Counted from the first letter of the stretch, positions 36,000-46,515 are shown. The stretch: 64,000 bases of DNA from Piliocolobus tephrosceles (GCF_002776525.5 NC_045436.1:98471057-98535056); one strand, 5' to 3'. A program made the numbers and translations. The notes: generated by a model not told the origin, from the sequence alone.

Positions 36000-36319
36000 T
36001 GCCTATTTTTAAAATCAGATTATTCTATTTTTTTTTTCCTATAGAGTTGTTTTAGCTTCTAACATGTTCTGATTATTAATCCCTTGTCAGATGGGTAGTT
36101 AGCAAATATTTTCTTCCATTCCATAGGCTATCTCTTCAGTTTGTTGATTGTTTCCTTTGCTGTGCAGTAGCTTTTTAACTTATGTGATCTAATTTGTCCA
36201 TTTTTGCTTTGGTTTCCTGTGCCTGCCAGGCATTACTTAAGAAGTCTTTGTCCACTCCAATGTCCTGGAGAGTTTCCCCAATGTTTTCTTTAAACAGTTT
36301 CATAATCTGAGCTCTTTAA

Positions 36320-36638
36320 TTTTTTTTTATTTTTTATTTATTTATTTATTTTTTTAGATGTAGCCTCACTCTGTCACCCAGGCTGGAGTGTGATCTCGAC
36401 TCACTGCAACCTCTACCTCCCAGATTCAAGCAATTCTCCTGCCTCAGCCTCCCAAGTAGCTGGGACTACAGGTGCCCGCCACCATGCCTGGCTAATTTTT
36501 GTGTGCGTGTGTGTATTTTTAGTAGAGACAAGGTTTCACCATGTTAGCCAGGATGGTCTTGATCTCCTGACTTTGAGATCTGCCCACCTTAGCCTCCCAA
36601 AGTGCTGGGATTATAGGTGTGAGCCACTGCACCCAGCC
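36320..36638 (-). repeat. Alu nested in the L1
   Basis: Reverse Alu with a T/ATTT-rich tail. Similar flanks gagctctttaa (36309-36319) and aagctcttaga (36639-36649). Confidence 0.87.
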
Positions 36639-37042
36639 AAGCTCTTAGATTTAAGTCTTTAAAATTCATTTTGATTTGATTTGGGTATAAGGTGAGAGAT
36701 AGGGGTCTAGTTTCTTTCTTCTGCATATGGATATCCAGTTTCCCCAGCACCATTTATTGAAGAGTTTGTCCTTTCCCCAGTGTATGCTCTTGACACCTTT
36801 GTCGAAAATGAGTTCACTGTAGATGTATGGATTTATTTATGTCTTCTCTGTTATATTCTACTGGTGTTTGTGTCTATTTTTATGCCAGTACCATGCTGTT
36901 ATGACTACTATAGCTCTGTAGTGTAATTTGAAGTCAGGTAATGTGATTCCTCCAGTTTTGTTCTTTCTGCTCAGGATAGCTTTGGCTATTCTGGGTCTTT
37001 TGTGGTTCCACATAAATTTTAGGATTTTTTTTTTTTTCTTTT

Positions 37043-37552
37043 TGAGAGCAAGCCCCATAAAATCTGGCCATAAACTGGCCCCAAGACTGGCCATAAACAA
37101 AATCTCTGCAGCACTGTAACATGTTCATAATGGCCCTAACACCCTCGCTGGAAGGTTGTGGGTTTACGGGAATGAGGGCAAGGAACACCTGGCCCATCCA
37201 GGGTGGAAAACTGCTTAAAGGCATTCTTAAGTCACAAACAATAGCATGAGCGATCTGTGCCTTAAGGGCATGTTCCTGCTGCAGTGAACTAGCCCAACCT
37301 ATTCCTTTAATTCAGCCCATCCCTTCGTTTCCCATAAGGGATACTTTTAGTTAATGTAATGTCTATAGAAACAATGCTAATGACTAGTTTGCTGTTAATA
37401 AATACGTGAGTAAATCTCTGTTCAGGGCTCTCAGCTCTGAAAGCTGTGAGACCCCTGATTTCCCACCTCACACCTCTGTATTTCTGTGTGTGTGTCTTTA
37501 ATTCCTCTAGTGCTGCTGGGTTAGGGTCTCCCCAACAGAGCTGGTCTCAGCA
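37043..37552 (+). mobile_element. Solo LTR nested in the L1 (family unassigned, ERVK-like)
   Basis: Starts TGAGAGCAAGCC, ends CTGGTCTCAGCA, and has AATAAA at 37398-37403. It replaces no L1 sequence: L1 homology stops at 37042 and resumes after 37552. Flanking six bases tctttt (37037-37042) and tcttcc (37553-37558) match at four positions, as a decayed 6-bp duplication would. There is no coding content. Confidence 0.65.
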
Positions 37553-38168
37553 TCTTCCATTTCTGTGAAGAATGTTATTGGTATTTGATAGCAATTGCAT
37601 TAAATCTGTAGATTGCTTTGGGCAGTATGGACATTTTAACCATATTGATTCTTCCAATCCATGAACATGGAATATCTTTCTATTTTTTTTGGTGTGTCCT
37701 CTTCAATTTCTTGCATCAATGTCTTATAGTTTTCACTGTAGAGATCTTTAACTTTTTTGGTTGATTGCTAGGTATTTTATTTGTAGCTATTGTAAATGGG
37801 ATTATTTTCTTGATTTCTTTTTCAGATTGTTTGCTGTTGGCATATAAAATGCTACTGATATTTGTATATTGATTTTGTATCCTGCAACTTTACCAAATTT
37901 GTTTAACAGTTCTAATAGTTTTTTGGTGGAGTCTAGGTTTTTCCAAGTATAAGAACATATCATCTGAAACAAGGATAATTTGACTTCTTCCCTTCCAGTA
38001 TGGATGCTCTTTATTTCTCTTGTCTGATTACTCTAGCTAGGGCTTCCAGTACTATGTTGAATAACAGTGGTGACAGTGGGCATCCTTGTGGTGTTCCAGA
38101 TCTTAGAGGAAAGGACTTCAATTTTTCCCCATTCAGTATGATACTAGCTGTGGATCTATCATACATAG

Positions 38169-38808
38169 TGTGTCCAGAATTGGTGGGTTCTTGGTCTCGC
38201 TGATTTCAAGAATGAAGCCGTGGATCCTCGTGGTGAATGTTACAGTTCTTAAAGATGGTGTGTCCGGAGTTTGTTCCTTCAGATATTCAGATGTGTCCAA
38301 ACTTTCTTCCTTCTGGTGGGTTCGTGGTCTCACTGACACCAGGAGTGAAGCCACAGACCTTCATGGTGAGTGTTACAGCTCATAAAGGCGATGTGGACAC
38401 AAAGAGTGAGCAGCAGCAAGATTTATTGTGAAGAACAAAAGAACAAAGCTTCCACAGCGTGGAAGGGGACCCAAGTAGGTTGTCGCTGCTGGCTCAGGTG
38501 GTCAGTTTTTATTCCCTTATTTGGCCCCACCCACATCCTGCTGATTGGTCCATTTTACAGAGAGCTGATTGTCCATTTTACAAAGAGCCAGTTGGTTCAT
38601 TTTTACAGAGTGCTGATTGGCACTTTAACAAACCTTTAGCTAGACACAGAGCACTGATTGGTGCGTTTTTACAGAGTGCTGATTGGTGTGTTTACAAACC
38701 TTTAGCTAGACACAGAGCACTGATTGGTGCATCTGCAATACTTTAGCTAGACAGAAAAGTTCTCCAAGTCCCCACCCAACCCAGAAGCCCAGCTGGCTTC
38801 ACCTCTCA
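38169..38808 (-). repeat. 3' LTR of the HERV9-type provirus (LTR12)
   Basis: 640 bases. U3 (right part) holds several repeats with ATTGG (CCAAT, NF-Y-type) boxes and 'agctagacacagagcactga'. A TATA-like AATAAAA is near 38507 and the polyadenylation signal AATAAA (reverse of 38422-38427) is intact. HERV9 LTR U3 repeats are known to act as NF-Y/GATA-bound enhancers. Activity here is not shown. Confidence 0.88.
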
Positions 38809-38825
38809 ATCCCGCCTCTAAACAG
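38809..38825 (-). other. Polypurine-tract-like stretch next to the 3' LTR
   Basis: The minus strand reads AGAGGCGGGAT immediately before the LTR start TGAGAGG, the expected position of the plus-strand primer. Confidence 0.45.
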
Positions 38826-38959
38826 GACACCCTAGCTGCTATTGGGAATTGGCCAATGACTGCTCTAGCTACTTCCTGCTGGATAGGGGCAAAGAAGGGG
38901 CCCTGCAGTTGTAGTGTCCTCCAGAGGGGAACTCTTTAGGCCAATGAAAGGGCCAGTGG

Positions 38960-39400
38960 GTTGCTCCAGGGGTCCTCAGTAGAAATTGTTAGTTGAGCTT
39001 ATTTGGGGTTCCATTTGTAAGACCATCTGTAGCTTGATGGCCTCCATCCTAGAGGAAACAAATTTGACAAGGAGCTAAAAAATACAGGGCCTGAAGGCAA
39101 GTAATAGCAAGATGGCTGCCATGGGACCTAGAAAGGGGACAAGCCATGTTGCCCAACTCCAGAGGTTGGTATAAGAGTTTGAAAGTCGTTGTCTGATTTC
39201 AGAAGCCTTTTCCTGTGAATGCTGGGCAGCATCTCGTACTATCCCTGACTGGTTAGTGGAAAAAAACAACACTCTTCCCCAAGAAGGTGCAGGGTCCTCC
39301 TTTCTCAGCAGCGAGGAGGTCTAGGCCTTGGCGGTATTGGAGAGTCACTGCTGCCAAAGAGTCTATTTGGGATTGTAGAGTAATGATAGATTTCTTTATT
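38960..39400 (-). pseudogene. env transmembrane-subunit remnant
   Basis: Two frames overlap. The first covers a heptad-like 'QYRQGLDLLAAEKGG' segment, the conserved region before the CX6CC-type loop. The second, from 39272, has NSYTNLWSWATWLVPFLGP followed by a hydrophobic membrane span. A frameshift lies between them near 39260. The surface subunit and fusion peptide region were not found. No functional envelope can be made. Confidence 0.75.
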
Positions 39401-39539
39401 TCTTGCAAATTGTCTGAGAAATCCTTTGAGAGTATGTGGTAGTAGGATAATATATGTTACACTGTTAACTTTTAGTAAACTTTACTTTTGTTGAAAACCT
39501 TGTAAGTTTGGGATTTTAATTTTTCTTTGCTATTAATAA

Positions 39540-39900
39540 AACCTCATTCAGTCCATATTAACTTAGAAACGGTATAGATGGCTCCTTCCTGATTCTGTAA
39601 GTACTTTAAGGTTTGGCTGAGTGCAAATAGCTCGCAGGTTTGAGCAGACCAATTATTAGGCAATTTTCCAAACTGCTTCTACAAGAGTTTCGTTATCACT
39701 TACTGAATACCCATTGTATCTTTTTTCCTTAATGATGGAGGAACCATCTATCATTCTGTCCTGAAGGGAGTTCCTCCTATGTCTGGTCAGACCTTTGTAT
39801 GGTAATTAAGATTTAGATCCCCTGTTAGGAAACCTGCTGGGTTAAGGATTTTTGATAGGAAAGCTACGGGATGTCAGTGGCCTCAGTGATTTCGGGCTAC
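39540..39900 (-). pseudogene. Second RNase H-like pol fragment
   Basis: Minus-strand translation gives pieces such as NWSAQTCELFALSQTLKYLQ next to a degraded acidic-residue segment (around 39720-39765). These resemble the RNase H region of a class I retrovirus, but not the copy at 40239-40500. Stops interrupt it. Either a different element contributed this piece or I misread a degraded env/pol stretch. Confidence 0.45.
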
Positions 39901-40029
39901 GCCCTTGTTTGCACTGACAACAAGGTAGTATTGGAGTGTTATAGGGTCATGGAAAACACCTTCAATTACCAATTATAGGTTTTAAATTTACCCTGGCTTT
40001 TAAAGGAATCAGCTACAATGTTTTTTCTT

Positions 40030-40215
40030 TACTACTTCCATCTCTCTTTGTTTCTGTTTGACTTCTTTGTCTCTCTCTTTCTGACTCCCTCTTTGTCTGT
40101 CTCTTCTCTCTCTTTGACTTTCTCTCTCTCTCTTACTCTCTCTCTCTGACTCCCTCTTTGTCTCTGTCTCTTCCTCTCTCTCTCTCCGACTTTCTTTTTC
40201 TCTCTTTCCTTTCTG
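40030..40215. repeat. CT-rich low-complexity tract in the provirus
   Basis: About 180 bases dominated by (CT)n with interspersed 'gactccctctttgtct' units, lying where integrase would be expected to start. Confidence 0.85.
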
Positions 40216-40238
40216 CTGGTCTTGCCTCTGCTACCTGC

Positions 40239-40500
40239 TTATGCTGTTGTTCTCCCCTCTCCTTCCCCATTTTGATGGCTTTGGCAGTGTAAGACTGCCA
40301 CCTCCTTGGGTTTTTGCAATGCATGCAATAACTCCACAATTTCCTTGCGGTATTTAATGGGGGTTCCCCCAGAGGTTAGGAACTCCCTTTCTTTCCATAT
40401 TGCAGCATGGGCATTTAGGATTAGAGAAGCATACTTGCTATCTGTATACACATTTATTTCCAAGGCTCTGGTAAGTGCCACTGGTTCTACTAACTGGGTG
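40239..40500 (-). pseudogene. RNase H remnant of the provirus
   Basis: Frame with ALTRALEINVYTDSKYASL and a C-terminal CQSHQ segment, matching the core of retroviral RNase H (YTDSKYA motif). The N-terminal part with the first catalytic acidic residues is cut by the Alu. Confidence 0.78.
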
Positions 40501-40529
40501 CTGGCCCCTGGGGGAAGAGGCTTACTTTC

Positions 40530-40820
40530 TTTTTTTTTTGAGATGGAATCTCGCTCTGTTGCCCAGGCTGGAGTGCAGTGGCCAGATCTCAGCTCACTGC
40601 AAGCTCTGTCTCCCGGGTTTATGCCATTCTCCTGCCTCAGCCTCCCAAATAGCTGGGACTACAGGCGCCGCCACCTCACCTGGCTAGTTTTTTGTATTTT
40701 TAAGTAGAGACGGGGTTTCACCGTGTTAGCCAGGATGGTCTCGATCTCCTGACCTCATGATCCATCCATCTCGGCCTCCCAAAGTGCTGGGATTACAGGC
40801 TTGAGCCACCGCACCTGACC
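40530..40820 (-). repeat. Young AluY, Old World monkey type, inside proviral pol
   Basis: Has GGCTCAAGCC, CTAGCCAGGTGAGGTGG and GATCTGGCCACTG variants. It splits the connection from RNase H and is the youngest layer of the nest. Confidence 0.92.
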
Positions 40821-40822
40821 TT

Positions 40823-41640
40823 TTTCAAGTACGGTTACATCACTAACTATGGCATAACCTGCCCTTCATAGCCCATCCTCCACAAATGAAGTTCCATCTA
40901 TATACCGATGGAATATAGGTTAAGGTCAGGATTAGCTAAGGGGACTTCTAAGAGATCATCTCGGGTGGCATAAGTCTGGACTATCATTTGTTGGCAGTCA
41001 TGCTCGATTGGTTCCCCATCCTCTGGGAGAAAAGTGGCAGGGTTGAGGGCCACGCACGTACGTATTTGAAGCACCAGTCCCTCAAGGAGTAGCACCTGGT
41101 ATCTAAGTAGGTGGTTGTCTGATAGCCGTAAACTTCCTTTGACACCTAGTATGCCATTTACATCATGAGTAGTCCAGATAGTGAGATCCTTCCCTTGTAT
41201 TATTTTAATAGCCTCTGACACTAAGACAGTCACTGCCACAACTACCTGTAAACAGTGAGGCCAGCCTTTTGCTACTACATCAATTTCCTTACTTAGGTAT
41301 GCCACTGGTTGTGGGGTTGTCCCATGAGTCTGAGTAAGGACTCCAAGAGCTATCCCTGCTCTCTCTGTGATGTATAAAGAGAAGTTTTATCCTGTGGGAA
41401 GGCTTAAAGCTGGAGCTTGTACTAGGGCCTGTTTTAAGGTTTTGAAGGCTGTTTCTGCCCCTGGTTCCCATTCTACCAGATGAGTATTTGCCCTCTGTGT
41501 CTCCTGATTAGAATATAGAGGTGGCCTGGCTATCTTGCTGTATCCAGGGATCCATAGTCGGCAAAAGCTGGTGATTCCAAGGAATCCCTGAAGCTGTTTT
41601 AATGTCTTAGGGTGAGGATAAGCCAGTATAGGCTGTATTC
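40823..41640 (-). pseudogene. RT connection-region remnant
   Basis: A frame at 41305-40898 (135 codons, containing AYLSKEIDVVAKGWPHCLQ) matches the connection between RT palm and RNase H of class I elements. An upstream short frame (41471-41289) belongs to the RT thumb. Frameshifts separate them from the main RT frame. Confidence 0.7.
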
Positions 41641-42683
41641 ATTTCTTGCTGAGGGCCCTGGTTTCTCTAGCTAAGATTAGGCCTAGATATTTGACCTGCT
41701 GTAAGCAAAGCTGGACCTTCGATCTAGACATCGTATACCCTCGATTAGCTAGAAAGTTCAAGAGATCTAGAGTAGCCTGCTGGCATGAGGCTTCCGAACT
41801 GGTAGCCAAAAGTAAATCATCCACATACAGAAGGACCAGAGTGCCTGGACTTGAGAAGTGGCCTAGATCTTGGGCCAGTGCCTGACCAAACAGATGAGGA
41901 CTATCCCTAAACCCTCGGTCTGTGGGATCCTCAAAGGCAAAGAAAAACTGGGAGTCAGAGTGCAGGGGAATATAGAAGAAGGTATCCTTGAGGTCCAGAA
42001 TAGTGAACCATTCTGCTTCCTCCTGTATTTGAGAGAGCAGGGTATAGGGGCTGGGTACAACTGGATATATTGGAATTACTGTCTCATTGATGAGTCTAAG
42101 ATCTTGCACTAGTCTCCACTGACCGTTCGATTTTTGTACTCCTAGAATTGGGGTATTGCAGGGACTGCTGCATTTCCTTACTAAGGCTTGAGCTTTTAAA
42201 TGTTTAACAATATCCTGTAATCCTTTATGAACTTCAGGACTTAAGAGATATTGCCTTTGACATGGAAAAGTGGTGGGATGTTTTAGCCTGATTTGGACTA
42301 GGCAGGCATTTTTTGCCCTTCCAAATTGTACTTCCAATGCCCAGACTTGAGGGTTGATTCTCTCCTCAAGTAGGGGACAACAAATGAGTAATTTGTTCCC
42401 CATATTCATGTAGATAATAGCTCCAGCTTTGGCTAATATATCCCTCCCTAATAAGGGTGTGGGACTTTCAGGCATAACAAGAAAGGCATGTGAAAACAGC
42501 AAAGTCTCCCAATTACAACTGAAGAAGTGGGAGAAATACCTGGTTACAGGCTGTCCCAGGATTCCTCGGATGGTAACGGACCTTGAGGACAGTCGTCCAG
42601 GACAGGAGATTATCACTGAGAAGGCCACGCCAGTGTCCAGGAGGAAGTCAATTTCCTGGCCCTCAATTGTTAAACATACCTAG
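41639..42683 (-). pseudogene. protease-reverse transcriptase remnant of the provirus
   Basis: The longest viral frame in the window (329 codons from 42628). A protease DTG triad is readable just upstream of the first Met, and LGRDIL occurs about 60 codons on. The RT fingers and palm follow (NGQWRLVQDLRLIN, WFTILDLKDTFFYIP) with the catalytic YVDD at 41816-41827. A short segment ahead of GFRDSPHLFGQAL is missing compared with class I RTs. The frame ends at 41639 and continues only in other frames. In a live virus this part would cleave Gag-Pol and copy RNA to DNA; here it is truncated and lacks its downstream partners. Confidence 0.85.
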
Positions 42684-43416
42684 GGCTCAGTGAGGGTGAT
42701 GACATGAGCTGGCGCTTGCCCTGGGCACCCTCAGTCCTGTTGTTGGATCATCTGGTTGGGGGCTTATGGCCCAGAGAACCTTTATCCTCTGGGGCAGTGT
42801 GCCTTGCAGTAATTGCCTTGGCATAATGGACATGGATGAGGGGGCGGCCTGTTTCTCATTGGACAATCTTTTTTAAAGTGTCCTTGAAAACCCACACTGA
42901 TAACAAGCCCTACCAGGTGATTGGCCTGCTCCATTTTCTGTCCTCTCTGAACCGCCAAGGTTTGTTTGTCTGAGGGCCCATGACTAAGGCTGCGGCCTTT
43001 CTCAGATCTTGCTTTTCCTTTTGGGCCTGTTCTTCTTGGTCCCTATTACAGAGCATCGAGGTTGCCAGGTTTAATAATGCCTCCAGATTTTGTTCAGGGC
43101 CCAGGGCTCACTTTTGGAGCTTTCTTCTGATACCTGTGACTGATTGGGTAATAAAGTTATCTTTTAGAATCAATTGACCCTCTAGTGAGTTGGGTGACAG
43201 GGGAGTATATTTTCTTAAGGCCTCCCATAGCCACTTGAGGAAGGCAGAAGGATTTTCTTCCTTTCCCTGAGTTATGGTGGACATCATTTAATAATTCATG
43301 GGCTTTTTCCTAATTCTCCTTAGTCCTTCTAAAACACAGGTCAGCAGATGTTTACTACTCCAGTCCCCATGATCTGAGTCGAGGTCCCAGTGGGGATCCA
43401 TACTGAGGACAACTTG

Positions 43417-44254
43417 CTAACCAGTAAGGAATTTGTCCCTTTCTTCAGCTGTCATTCTATCATTTACTTGACTAAGATACCAGGTAATTCGAAAATCTTG
43501 GGCTGCAGCTAAAGCTGCATTCTTTTCATTAAAGGCCAGGGTTTGATCTAACAATAGCATGACATCTCTCCAAGTGAGATTGAAGGTCTGCCCTAGACCC
43601 TGTAGGACATCTATGTACCTATCAGGATCATCTGAAAACTTCCCCAGGTCTGCCTTGATCTGCTTTAAATCACAGAGGGAGAAGGGGACATGCATCCGGG
43701 TTGAGCCAAATTCCCCTCTCCCTACAGCTTCAAGGGGACATAACCAATAGCCTGAGGAGTTTTTTTTTTTGTGGTCCTTTGGAGATTTATTTGCTTATTT
43801 CCTTCTGGGTAAGGAAGATTAGAGGAGGCTTATCATTAATAGGAAGGGGAGCTATAGGGAGGCTAGGATATGGGGGTAAGCTGAGAGGTCCTCCTGTGGG
43901 ATGTAAATTGCAAGCTTTGCATATTTTTGTATTCTCCTTCAATGAAAAGAAAGCTTGGACATAAGGTATTTCATTGCATTTGCCTTCCCTCTTACAGAAA
44001 AGGTCAAGTTGCAGGATAGTGTTGTAATTTATACTTCCCTCAGGTGGCCATTTTTCCCCATTAGAGAGAGCATACTGGGGCCAGGCCATAGTGTGGAAAA
44101 AAATGAGCTGCCTCTTTTTCAGGGTTTGCAGATCAAATTGGTCCCAGTGGCTTAGGATGCATTTCAAGGGTGAGCCTGTTGATGCCTGAGTGTTTCCCAC
44201 CTGAAAGACAAAATTGCCTGTGGTTTTGGTTTGTTTGTTTCTCCCCCTGCCCAA
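43417..44254 (-). pseudogene. gag remnant of the provirus (matrix-side and capsid fragments)
   Basis: Two minus-strand frames survive. The one at 44254-43787 (155 codons) starts MGRGRN and has a proline-rich end, fitting the matrix/linker part of a gammaretrovirus-like Gag. The one at 43695-43417 (92 codons) carries a capsid-like segment (DPDRYIDVLQGLGQTFNLTW). They are separated by a frame change and stop codons. A nucleocapsid-like Cys knuckle is barely traceable near 42870-42920, with its later metal ligands missing. The remnant cannot give a full Gag protein. Confidence 0.78.
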
Positions 44255-44578
44255 GAACCTGCAACGGTCCCTAGACCCTGCTGATCAGAATAGTTGCACT
44301 CACCAATGCAGCAGCAGAAACACCTTTTGCCCAAAAACCCGCAACAGTCCCTGAACCCTGCTGATTGGAATAGTTGTGCTCACCGACGCAGTAGCAGAAA
44401 CACTAGTTTTCCTCCTAGACCACAAGGAGGACCAAGAAAAGTCGGATTTAGAGGCCCTCACCAACGCATTCTCAAAACCTGCACCCTTGCCTGTCCTCCT
44501 AGACCACAAAGAGGACCGAGAAAAATCGGATTTAGTAGCCCTAACCAGCACATTCTTGAAAACCTGTTAGAGTCCTAA
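44249..44578 (-). repeat. Two adjacent tandem duplications in the proviral leader (80-bp x2, 84-bp x2)
   Basis: 44249-44328 and 44329-44408 are diverged copies (both with 'aatagttg' and 'agcagaaacac'). 44411-44494 and 44495-44578 are another pair (both with 'cctcctagaccacaa' and 'atcggattta' or 'gtcggattta'). Confidence 0.85.
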
Positions 44579-45441
44579 GCGTTCTCCTGTTAGTATTGGG
44601 ACTTTACCCCTGTCCCATAAAGATGTTATGCCCCAAAAATGAAGTGGAGGGCCATACCCTGAGGGAGGGAAGGGGTCTCCAGGGTTGAAAGAGTGACGCC
44701 TTTTGTCTTCACTTCTCATCATATGAATAGGAAGGATGTTGTTTCTGAGGATCCCCATATCCTAGCTTCAGGAATTGCTTTTGTTAGGCCTGCTAGTCTG
44801 AGGAGGGATCCTAAAATTACAGATAGTCCCTGTTACAACAGGGCTTTGGGCAAAAATTATGTCTTCTGATTGGCAAGCCCGGGTGCCTAAAGAAGGGAAT
44901 AGAGTCCTGGAATTTATACTAGAAATCATTCCTACAGGAGAAACTAGAAAAACACCAGAGACAGGGAGTGGTTTTTAGAAGCGGGACTAGCCTCAGAGAA
45001 GAGAGGCAAGAGGAAGTTTGTCTGACAGGCATTAGGACCCAGGAGGCAAGGATCAGGACAGATAGGATCGATGGACGAGTCCTACTTGGGTGATATGACT
45101 TTGAGAATTCCACTCATGGCCACAGGGCCAACCAACTTATTGTCGGGACCCTGGAGCTGAATGGCTTTCCTCTGTGTCGACCCTCAGCTCAGCCCAGAAG
45201 TACAGGAAAAGTGGAAGCTGGTTCCGGGCAAACCAATGCTCCCAACTCTGAAGAGTTGGGGGTTGTTAGAGAGCCCCTTCCCAGAAAGCCTGACCCAATG
45301 TTTTTAGTCCAGTGGGTGTGCTAGTCACTTTTAACTGACCAACAGGTGCCCAGTATTTAGCCCCTGAATTCTATGGAAAAATTGGACACAATAGCAAGCA
45401 AAAGGGGTTCGATGGTACTCACCACTTGGCGATAGGTGATA
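44579..45441 (-). other. Proviral 5' leader between primer-binding site and gag
   Basis: Non-coding in all frames beyond about 80 codons. The length fits HERV9-type leaders. Confidence 0.55.
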
Positions 45442-45459
45442 GTCCCTTTGTGGTCACCA
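45442..45459 (-). other. Primer-binding site of the provirus
   Basis: Three bases inside the 5'LTR the minus strand reads TGGTGACCACAAAGGGAC, beginning TGG as required for pairing to a tRNA CCA end. HERV9 is described as using tRNA-Arg. The assignment to a tRNA is from knowledge of the family, not checked here. Confidence 0.7.
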
Positions 45460-45462
45460 AAA

Positions 45463-46202
45463 TGTGTCCCATCTGGGTTGCCAAAATGTGTCCAATGTTC
45501 AGATGTGTCTGGAGTTTCTTCCTTCTGATGGGTTCATGGTCTCACTAACTTCAGGAGTGAAGCAGCAGCAGACCTTTGCAATGAGTGTTACAGCTCTTAA
45601 AGGCAGCGTGTCCAGAGTTGTTCATTCCTCCCAGTGGGTTCGTGGTCTTGCTGGCTTCAGGAGTGAGGCTGCAGACCTTCACAGTGAGTGTTACAGTTCA
45701 TAAAGGCAGTGTGGACACGAAGAGTGAGGAGCAGCAAGATTTACTGTGAACAGCAAAAGAACAAAGCTTCCACAGCGTAGAAAGGGACCCAAGCAGGTTG
45801 CCACTGCTGGCTTGGGTGACCAGCTTTTATTCCCTTATTTGGCCCCACCCACATCCTGCTGATTGGTCCATTTTACAGAGAGCTGATTGTTCCATTTTAC
45901 AGAGAGCTGATTGGTCCATTTTTACAGAGTGCTGATTGGTGCATCTACCAAACTTTAACTAGACACAGAGTGCTGATTGGTGCATTTACAATACTTTAGC
46001 TAGACAGAAAACTTCTCCAGGTCCCCACCCGATTAGCTAGACACAGAGTGCTGATTGGTGCGTTTTTACAGAGTGTTGATTGGTGTGTTTACGAACCTTT
46101 AGCTAGACACAGATTGCTGATTGGTGCATTTACAATCCTTTAGCTAGACAGAAAAGTTCAAGTCCCCACCCGACCCAGAAGCCCAGCCGGCTTCACTTCT
46201 TA
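45463..46202 (-). repeat. 5' LTR of the HERV9-type provirus (LTR12)
   Basis: 740 bases, longer than the 3' copy because the U3 and downstream repeat units differ in number and arrangement. The polyadenylation hexamer reads AGTAAA (reverse of 45740-45745). The TATA-like AATAAAA near 45825 is kept. Confidence 0.88.
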
Positions 46203-46515
46203 ATAGCTTTGATTATGTTGAGGTATGTACCTCCTATCCCAGTTTTTTGAGAGTTTTTATCATGAAAAGATGTTGAATTCTATCAAATGCTTTTTCAGCA
46301 TCAATTGAAATGATCGTATGATTTTTATCCTTCATTCTGTTGATATGATGTACCACATTGATTGATTTGTGTATGTTGAACCACTCCTTGCATCCTTGGG
46401 ATAAACCCCGTTTGGTCATGATGAATGATCTTTTTAATGTGTGTTTGAATTCAGTTTGCTAGTATTTTGTTGGGAATTTTTGCACCAGTATTCATCAGTG
46501 ATACTGGCTTGTAGT

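Larger units (their letters stand above)
38169..46202 (-). mobile_element. HERV9/LTR12-type class I provirus, defective, nested in the L1
   Basis: Order on the minus strand is 5'LTR (46202-45463), primer-binding site, leader with tandem duplications, gag fragments, protease-RT, RNase H, CT-rich tract, pol-like fragment, env transmembrane fragment, polypurine stretch, 3'LTR (38808-38169). L1 sequence on either side ends in atag (38165-38168 and 46203-46206), a 4-bp target duplication typical of class I elements. Both LTRs have the LTR12 hallmarks: repeated 'gctgattggt' units in U3 and repeated 'cgtggtctc...aggagtgaag' units downstream. No integrase or env surface domain is recognisable and every coding region is broken, so it cannot be autonomous. 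A monkey-specific Alu sits in pol. Confidence 0.88.

Noticed and set aside
40030..40215. CT-rich tract as a regulatory GAGA array
   Set aside because: It lies within degraded retroviral sequence and is plain low complexity; nothing supports a regulatory role.
44249..44578. Proviral leader repeats as a CRISPR-like array
   Set aside because: There are only two copies of each unit, with no spacers, in a vertebrate retroviral leader; they are tandem duplications.
38169..46202. Provirus as potentially functional
   Set aside because: Gag, pol and env are all frame-broken, integrase and env surface regions are not recognisable, and an Alu interrupts pol.
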